Shown: positions 7,743-12,063 of the stretch, in pieces
How the letters are laid out: every line of letters starts with the position of its first letter
How positions within the stretch are numbered: the stretch's first letter is position 1
Assembly (NCBI GenBank): GCA_024691465.1
Contig: JAILNO010000130.1
Span: forward strand, 1-12,063
Source: Pseudobutyrivibrio sp.
Lineage (GTDB): Bacteria; Bacillota_A; Clostridia; Lachnospirales; Lachnospiraceae
DNA length: 12,063 nt
Reading direction: 5' to 3'
The notes under the pieces: generated by a model
What the model was told of the DNA's origin: nothing
Seen by the model: the letters and a program-made list of their open reading frames with translations, nothing else
Database searches by the model: none
Translations under genes and position numbers: made by a program

Positions 7743-8048
7743 CTATGCTTTAAGTATCTTATCTAGAATGCTTAAGGATAAATTTTCATCACACACAACG
7801 ATTGATGCCCGAAATTCTTTTCCAATTGCATGACCTAATGATTCTTTAGTTCCATATTCTATGTACTTTACATCATAGAATTCACATGAATTAGAAAATG
7901 ATTTCTTGGTATTATCTGATGCATCGTTAGCAACAATGCACAAGAAAGCACTGCCATCTTTAATAGCCTGTTCGCATGCGAACTCACCACTAGAAAGGGC
8001 GCCTGCCTTCATTGCAATGCTAATCATATTAAGTGCTTTATCTGTCAT
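7743..8048 (-). CDS. ylxQ: L7Ae-family K-turn RNA-binding protein YlxQ
   Basis: A 101-residue protein of the L7Ae/L30e/Gadd45 family, relatives of ribosomal proteins that bind kink-turn RNA. Typical elements are AGALSSGEFACEQAI (15-29), the NDASDNTKK stretch (41-49) and the later TKESLGHAIGKEF (67-79). The frame is open upstream to 8165, but I place the start at the ATG at 8048. The family begins within a few residues of this motif, the upstream residues do not resemble it, and a GGAG lies 7 bases before this ATG. The gene then overlaps rnpM by 11 bases, as expected for a coupled pair. The in vivo RNA target is unknown; location between nusA and infB suggests a ribosome or RNase P connection. 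Confidence 0.92.
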   Translation of the reverse strand: MTDKALNMISIAMKAGALSSGEFACEQAIKDGSAFLCIVANDASDNTKKSFSNSCEFYDVKYIEYGTKESLGHAIGKEFRASIVVCDENLSLSILDKILKA

Positions 8049-8304
8049 TCTCCAACTCCATATATAAGTTATCGAATACCTCTTCGCCAACGGGCCTATG
8101 TAAGGATCTATTGAAACTCTTCTTCTTAAGAGCCATATCAATACAGTCCCTATTCTTGCATACATATGCTCCTCTGGCAGAGATCTTATAAGTAAGGTCT
8201 ACAGCAGCTCCTTCGTCAGTCTTAACTACACGAAATAGCTGATCCTTGGGAAGCATCTGTCCACAGGCAACACATTTCCTTAGAGGTAATTCCTTAACCT
8301 GCAT
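8038..8304 (-). CDS. rnpM: RNA-binding protein YlxR (RnpM, DUF448)
   Basis: An 88-residue basic protein of the YlxR/DUF448 family, recently named RnpM in B. subtilis because it binds the RNase P RNA and modulates that enzyme. Visible family features are the first Cys pair in RKCVACG (9-15), the ARGAYVC stretch (43-49) with Cys49 and Cys54, and the following Lys-rich helix with FNRSLHR. The four Cys may bind metal in this protein; not all family members keep them. Its ATG overlaps the nusA stop as TAATG, so its translation is probably coupled to nusA. It sits next to ylxQ as in most Firmicutes. The family is confident; the RNase P role is transferred from B. subtilis. Confidence 0.94.
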   Translation of the reverse strand: MQVKELPLRKCVACGQMLPKDQLFRVVKTDEGAAVDLTYKISARGAYVCKNRDCIDMALKKKSFNRSLHRPVGEEVFDNLYMELENDR

Positions 8305-9497
8305 TACTCTTCCTCAGATGACTCCTCAGATTCTTCAATAATATCTTCGGTATTGTCATCCTCTACATACTCGTCATTCTCATCGTAGTACTCTTCATCG
8401 TCATAGTACTCATCATCTTCATAATCTTCTTCATAATCAAGGAAGTCTCCAGCCTCTCTAGCCTGAGTCTCACTCTTGATATCAATCTTGAAGCCTGTAA
8501 GACGAGCTGCAAGACGAGCATTCTGTCCTTCCTTTCCAATAGCAAGTGAAAGCTGATAATCAGGAACAACTACACGTGCGCTCTTCTCATCTGCATCTGC
8601 CACAACAGCAACAACCTTGGCTGGTGAAAGAGCATTCTCAATAAGGTAAGCTGGATTGTCATCCCACTCAACGATATCGATTTTCTCACCGCGAAGCTCA
8701 TTAACAATGGCATTAACTCTGGTACCATTCTGACCAACACATGCTCCAACTGGATCTACATCCTCATCGTTAGACCATACTGCAATCTTAGTACGGCTAC
8801 CTGCCTCTCTTGCGATAGACTTAATCTCAACGATGCCATCTCTAACCTCTGATACCTCTTCCTCAAATAGCTTCTTAACAAGCTCTGGATGAGTACGAGA
8901 TACAAGAATACGTGGTCCCTTGTTAGTAGACTTAACCTCTACGATATATACCTTAATACGGTCCTGAGGCTTGTAATACTCGCCCTTGACCTGCTCAGAC
9001 TCAGCAAGGAATCCCTCGAGCTTACCTAAATTGACATGGATATTACTTCCAGAGAATCTAGTAACAACACCTGTGATAACCTTGTGCTGAAGCTCATAAT
9101 ACTCCTCATAAAGAACCTTGCGCTCTTCCTCACGAATCTTCTGTGTGATAGTATTCTTAGCTGCTGTAGCTGCAATACGACCGAAGTCCTTAGACTTAAC
9201 CTCAATCTTAACCACATCGCCCACCTGATACTTACCGTCGATGTTCTGAGCCTCTGAAAGTGAGATCTCCTCAACTGGGTCAAGTACCTCATCAACAATT
9301 GTCTTAGCAAGAAAAACATGATAAGCTCCTGTCTTTCTATCGATTTCAACAGATGCGTTATCTGCCTTTCCATAATTGTTCTTACAAGCAATAAGAAGTG
9401 AATTCTCAATTGTTTCAATTAAAACATCCATATCGATATTCTTCTCTTTTGCAAGATCTGTAAGAGCATCCCAAAAATCATTTGTATTAGCTGCCAT
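8304..9497 (-). CDS. nusA: Transcription termination/antitermination factor NusA
   Basis: NusA binds RNA polymerase and nascent RNA, promotes pausing and stimulates weak intrinsic terminators. The 397 residues comprise the polymerase-binding N-terminal domain (about 1-130), an S1 domain (about 136-200), KH1 (about 201-276, with the GACVGQNGTRV loop) and KH2 (about 280-345, with IGKEGQNARLAARLTG). As in other Firmicutes, the E. coli-type acidic repeat domains are absent. Instead there is a 47-residue tail (351-397) with 29 Asp/Glu and 7 Tyr and no Lys or Arg. I chose the ATG at 9497 because AGGAGG lies just before it (9502-9507) and the protein then begins as in the family. The upstream in-frame ATG at 9515 overlaps the rimP stop but lacks a ribosome site and would place that AGGAGG inside the gene. 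NusA may regulate this operon itself (see the leader terminator). Confidence 0.96.
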   Translation of the reverse strand: MAANTNDFWDALTDLAKEKNIDMDVLIETIENSLLIACKNNYGKADNASVEIDRKTGAYHVFLAKTIVDEVLDPVEEISLSEAQNIDGKYQVGDVVKIEVKSKDFGRIAATAAKNTITQKIREEERKVLYEEYYELQHKVITGVVTRFSGSNIHVNLGKLEGFLAESEQVKGEYYKPQDRIKVYIVEVKSTNKGPRILVSRTHPELVKKLFEEEVSEVRDGIVEIKSIAREAGSRTKIAVWSNDEDVDPVGACVGQNGTRVNAIVNELRGEKIDIVEWDDNPAYLIENALSPAKVVAVVADADEKSARVVVPDYQLSLAIGKEGQNARLAARLTGFKIDIKSETQAREAGDFLDYEEDYEDDEYYDDEEYYDENDEYVEDDNTEDIIEESEESSEEE

Positions 9498-9514
9498 ATT
9501 TCCTCCTATTTCCA

Positions 9515-9985
9515 TTAGAAATCTATTGATAATTTGATTTGTGCTATATCTACTCTATTGAATACCTCTGTACCATCCTCAAACTCAATTGTAAAAGTAT
9601 CCTTATCAAATGCCTTGAGTGTACCTGTAAATTCTTTAGCTCCGTTAATTGGCTTGTATGTCTTAATATCAACATCCTGGCCAATAGCCTTTTCAAAATG
9701 CTTATCTTTCTTTAAAACTCTGCCAAGACCAGGTGAGCTAACTTCGAAAATATAACCTTCGTCTCCACCTATCTGTGGCTCTGCATCAAGCAAGTCGTTC
9801 ATCTTACGACTAACTTCGACACAATCGTCAATAGTGATGCCTCCATCCTTGTCAATATAGGCTCTTAAATAATAATCTGAACCTTCCTTGACGTATTCCA
9901 CGTCATATAGCTCAAAGCCTAATTCATCAAGAATAGGGGTAATCAATTCTTCCGTACGTTTCTCGTAATCGGTGTGTTTTGACAT
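9515..9985 (-). CDS. rimP: Ribosome maturation factor RimP
   Basis: RimP helps assemble the 30S subunit, in particular the S12/central pseudoknot region. The 156 residues show the two-domain layout: an N-terminal alpha/beta domain (about 1-84) including CVEVSRKMNDLLD, and an SH3-like C-terminal domain (about 88-156). The family hallmark EVSSPGLGR is at 81-89; many members have GLDR at that place. It is the first gene of the translation operon. AGGAGG (9991-9996) stands 5 bases before the ATG. Its leader contains a complete intrinsic terminator downstream of the likely promoter. Its stop codon leads into nusA with a gap of 17 bases if NusA starts at 9497. Confidence 0.97.
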   Translation of the reverse strand: MSKHTDYEKRTEELITPILDELGFELYDVEYVKEGSDYYLRAYIDKDGGITIDDCVEVSRKMNDLLDAEPQIGGDEGYIFEVSSPGLGRVLKKDKHFEKAIGQDVDIKTYKPINGAKEFTGTLKAFDKDTFTIEFEDGTEVFNRVDIAQIKLSIDF

Positions 9986-10013
9986 AATGTCCTCCTATTC
10001 AGTTTTCAGTGCA

Positions 10014-10056
10014 TTAAAAAAGCAAAAACAAAGAGAGAGCTAAAACGCTCTCTCTT
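10014..10056 (-). terminator. Intrinsic terminator between the purine genes and rimP; likely attenuator in the rimP-nusA leader
   Basis: A perfect 10-bp stem (AAGAGAGAGC with GCTCTCTCTT, 10031-10040 and 10047-10056) closes a 6-base loop. On the minus strand it is followed by TGTTTTTGCTTTTTT. It can end transcripts from the purine genes, whose last stop codon is about 80 bases upstream. It also lies about 20 bases downstream of the predicted start of the rimP promoter, so every rimP transcript from that promoter must pass it. The T-run is broken by G and GC, the sort of imperfect tract that often depends on NusA. Confidence 0.9.
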
Positions 10057-10060
10057 AAGT

Positions 10061-10070
10061 CGCTCTCTTC
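10061..10070. repeat. Extra copy of the terminator arm in the rimP leader
   Basis: CGCTCTCTTC repeats the distal terminator arm CGCTCTCTCTT (10046-10056) five bases away. In the minus-strand RNA this gives two possible 5' arms for one 3' arm. The extra copy can pair with only 7 of the 10 bases of the 3' arm, so a competing structure is possible but weaker. Confidence 0.4.
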
Positions 10071-10083
10071 AATAACAATAGAT

Positions 10084-10111
10084 ATTATATCAAAAAACTC
10101 AGAATTTTCAA
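10084..10111 (-). promoter_or_regulatory. Predicted promoter of the rimP-nusA-infB operon
   Basis: The minus strand reads TTGAAA (10106-10111, five of six), a 16-base spacer and a perfect TATAAT (10084-10089). The predicted start is near 10076, giving a leader of about 90 bases to the rimP ATG. It lies between the purine stop codon and the terminator hairpin, so the hairpin is inside the leader. No comparable promoter is visible between hairpin and rimP. Confidence 0.75.
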
Positions 10112-10135
10112 GCTTTTAACGAAAATAGCAACTAA

Positions 10136-11314
10136 TTAGTGGTGGAACAGTCTAAGACCTGTAAATGACATAACCATACCATACTTATTGCATGTTTCAA
10201 TTACATTGTCATCACGAACTGATCCTCCTGGCTGTGCAACATATGCAACACCAGACTTATGTGCTCTTTCGATATTGTCACCAAATGGGAAGAATGCATC
10301 ACTTCCAAGGGCAACGCCTGTAAGCTTATCAAGCCATGCACGCTTCTCTGCTTTTGTGAATTCGCTAGGACGGGTCTTAAATGTCTTCTTCCATACATCA
10401 TCACCAATGACATCTTCAAACTCATCTCCTATGTATAAATCGATGGCATTATCTCTGTCTGCTCTCTTGATGCCATCTACGAAATCAAGTCCAAGTACCT
10501 TTGGAGACTGACGAAGCCACCAGTTATCAGCCTTCTGTCCTGCTAATCTAGTACAGTGGATACGAGACTGCTGACCAGCTCCTATACCAATTGCCTGACC
10601 GTCCTTTACATAACACACAGAATTAGACTGTGTATATTTGAGAGTAATCATGGAAATAGCAAGATCAATCTTAGCCTGCTCGGTAAGCTCCTTATTATCT
10701 GTTACGATATTAGCAAAGAAATCATCATTAATAACAAGCTCATTTCTACCCTGCTCAAAAGTAATACCAAATACTTCCTTGCGCTCTAATTGCTTAGGAA
10801 CATAGTTAGGATCAATCTTGATTACAGCATAGTTGCCATTCTTCTTAGCCTTGAGAATCTCAAGAGCTTCTGGCTCATATCCAGGAGCGATTACACCATC
10901 ACTAACCTCTCTCTTAATGAGCTTCGCTGTAGCCACATCACACACATCTGAAAGTGAAATGAAATCACCAAATGAGGACATTCTGTCAGCGCCACGAGCT
11001 CTAGCATATGCATTAGCAAGAGGAGTGAATTCCATATCCAGGTCATCACACCAATATATTTTCTTTTCAACTTCTGAAAGAGGAAGTCCCACAGCAGCAC
11101 CTGCTGGCGAAACATGTTTGAATGAAGTTGCAGCAGCAAGGCCTGTAGCCTTCTTAAGCTCAGAAACTAACTGCCAACCATTAAATGCATCTAAGAAATT
11201 AATATAACCTGGCTTTCCAGATAATACTTCAATTGGAAGCTCACCATCCTCCATATAGATTCTAGAAGGCTTCTGATTAGGATTACATCCATATTTTAAT
11301 TCTAATTCTTTCAT
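10136..11314 (-). CDS. Monofunctional AICAR transformylase (phosphoribosylaminoimidazolecarboxamide formyltransferase)
   Basis: This enzyme transfers a formyl group from 10-formyl-tetrahydrofolate to AICAR, giving FAICAR, the next-to-last step to IMP. It matches only the C-terminal transformylase domain of bifunctional PurH; the N-terminal cyclohydrolase domain is absent. Catalytic Lys66-His67 are in [11 protein letters not shown]. Other conserved parts are KYTQSNSV (226-233), GAGQQSR (245-251), SDAFFPF (338-344), AQPGGSVRD (360-368) and the terminal FTGLRLFHH. Its 392 residues suit the short stand-alone type. I chose the ATG at 11314: GGAG (11321-11324) is 6 bases upstream and the protein begins [14 protein letters not shown]. 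The ATG at 11317 and a TTG at 11326 are in frame, but their spacing to GGAG is worse. It follows the IMP cyclohydrolase gene by about 40 bases, so the two last steps are co-expressed. Confidence 0.94.
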   Translation of the reverse strand: MKELELKYGCNPNQKPSRIYMEDGELPIEVLSGKPGYINFLDAFNGWQLVSELKKATGLAAATSFKHVSPAGAAVGLPLSEVEKKIYWCDDLDMEFTPLANAYARARGADRMSSFGDFISLSDVCDVATAKLIKREVSDGVIAPGYEPEALEILKAKKNGNYAVIKIDPNYVPKQLERKEVFGITFEQGRNELVINDDFFANIVTDNKELTEQAKIDLAISMITLKYTQSNSVCYVKDGQAIGIGAGQQSRIHCTRLAGQKADNWWLRQSPKVLGLDFVDGIKRADRDNAIDLYIGDEFEDVIGDDVWKKTFKTRPSEFTKAEKRAWLDKLTGVALGSDAFFPFGDNIERAHKSGVAYVAQPGGSVRDDNVIETCNKYGMVMSFTGLRLFHH

Positions 11315-11354
11315 CATATTCTCCAATCCGTCTGTACGACTACAAGGTTATCTA

Positions 11355-12063
11355 TTAAACATTCTTGTTGATAATACGTGTCTCATACTTACCTGTTGCT
11401 ATATCAATATAACGAACAAACAAAGATACTTTATTATCCTCATTAAGATTAGACCATATTAAGTTAGTGAACTCATCAATATTACCTGATATCTCAACAG
11501 GTGTAGGCTCTCCCTCATATGAAGGAAGTGGATTGCCATCGTTCATATATGTATGAATAAATCGGCCTGAACCAGCCTTAGGATTAGAATAATCAAAAGT
11601 ATATCTGTTACATGAATCGCTATCGCCCATGTTAGATTTAAGAATAGACATTAAATAACTGAACTCACCATCAGCCACATGAAGAAGACCTGAAATACGA
11701 GGTGTAAAATTAGGACCATCTGGCTCGAACTCGCGTCTGCGAAGTGTCTGTTCAAAGGTCTCACCAGCCTTCATATAATCATAAATGGTATCAGTCTGAT
11801 CACCGTTAGTTACAATTGTGTCATTACCTAACACTCGAACTGGAGCATAAATAATAAGACTAGGATCTGTAAGCTTAGATGGATCAAAAGCTTGTGTACG
11901 AATGCCCTCGTTCTCCTCTACAAATACTCTGTTTCTAGAATTCTCAGAACGCCCCATAATAAAATAGGCAGTGACAGCCTTGGTTCCATCCTCTGAACGA
12001 CCAATGACAATGCCTCTGCCTGGATAACTGGTTTCTGATAATTCTCTTGCTAAAGATTTTACT
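11355..12063 (-). CDS. IMP cyclohydrolase, stand-alone (archaeal PurO-like), 5' end cut by the window
   Basis: It closes the purine ring: FAICAR to IMP plus water. The visible 235 residues run in an open frame to the window edge; the internal ATG at 11957 is not the start, because conserved family sequence (YPGRGIVIGRSEDGTKAV, then AYFIMGRSENSRNR) continues across it. Probably only a few residues are missing. The fold is the PurO-like IMP cyclohydrolase family known from archaea, unrelated to the PurH N-terminal domain. Recognisable parts are the Arg-rich MGRSENSRNRVF, IVTNGDQTDTI and the PNFTPRISG stretch. With the transformylase gene just downstream it replaces bifunctional PurH. Its promoter is outside the window. 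Family recognition is by motif memory, not alignment. Confidence 0.87.
   Translation of the reverse strand, partial: VKSLARELSETSYPGRGIVIGRSEDGTKAVTAYFIMGRSENSRNRVFVEENEGIRTQAFDPSKLTDPSLIIYAPVRVLGNDTIVTNGDQTDTIYDYMKAGETFEQTLRRREFEPDGPNFTPRISGLLHVADGEFSYLMSILKSNMGDSDSCNRYTFDYSNPKAGSGRFIHTYMNDGNPLPSYEGEPTPVEISGNIDEFTNLIWSNLNEDNKVSLFVRYIDIATGKYETRIINKNV

Noticed and set aside
8049..8165. Upstream extension of ylxQ to an earlier start at 8165
   Set aside because: The extra 39 residues overlap rnpM in another frame and do not resemble the L7Ae family; the ATG at 8048 has a suitable ribosome site.
9498..9515. NusA start at the ATG overlapping the rimP stop (9515)
   Set aside because: No ribosome site precedes it, and the strong AGGAGG lies inside the extension just before the ATG at 9497. 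Coupled use of both starts cannot be fully excluded.
9986..10135. Riboswitch or T-box in the rimP leader
   Set aside because: The leader is only about 90 bases and shows no conserved ligand-binding or T-box core, only the terminator hairpin.
10833..11207. 124-residue plus-strand frame opposite the AICAR transformylase
   Set aside because: No family resemblance or ribosome site; the minus-strand gene is conserved throughout.
11315..11326. TTG start of the AICAR transformylase at 11326
   Set aside because: The GGAG ribosome site overlaps this extension and is correctly spaced for the ATG at 11314.

Overview
The window is a stretch of ordinary chromosome from a low-GC (roughly 40% GC by eye) Firmicute, most likely a Lachnospiraceae-type Clostridium. 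This rests on three things: the gene order around nusA-infB, a stand-alone AICAR formyltransferase paired with a separate IMP cyclohydrolase, and a small SEC-C protein. Every gene I can support lies on the minus strand, so transcription runs from high to low coordinates. I see no tRNA, rRNA, CRISPR array, insertion sequence, prophage or other mobile element. No gap between genes exceeds about 150 bases.

Layout in the direction of transcription. (1) 12063-10136: two purine-biosynthesis genes for the last two steps to IMP, an IMP cyclohydrolase cut by the window edge and a monofunctional AICAR transformylase. (2) 10135-9986: a short control region with a strong promoter and, downstream of that promoter, an intrinsic terminator hairpin. 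(3) 9985-1830: a tightly packed nine-gene translation and RNA-maintenance operon, rimP-nusA-rnpM(ylxR)-ylxQ-infB-rbfA-nrnA-truB-ribF. Several junctions are TAATG stop/start overlaps. (4) 1749-685: a secreted SH3b-SH3b-NlpC/P60 cell-wall hydrolase with its own consensus promoter and a terminator. (5) 583-77: a 168-residue protein ending in a SEC-C metal-binding motif, with its own promoter, a 12-bp palindrome near the predicted transcription start, and a terminator. (6) 1-41: a likely promoter for a leftward gene outside the window, its -10 box inside a 14-bp palindrome.

The central operon joins ribosome assembly (RimP and RbfA for 30S maturation), transcription elongation and termination (NusA), RNA-binding proteins (RnpM/YlxR, YlxQ), translation initiation (IF-2), nanoRNA/pAp turnover (NrnA), tRNA pseudouridine-55 synthesis (TruB) and FMN/FAD synthesis (RibF). 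The most interesting signal is regulatory. The apparent main promoter of the operon lies upstream of a terminator hairpin, so rimP-nusA transcripts must read through it. That fits attenuation, possibly autoregulation by NusA. I found no convincing undescribed multi-gene system; the other points are unusual details of otherwise recognisable genes.
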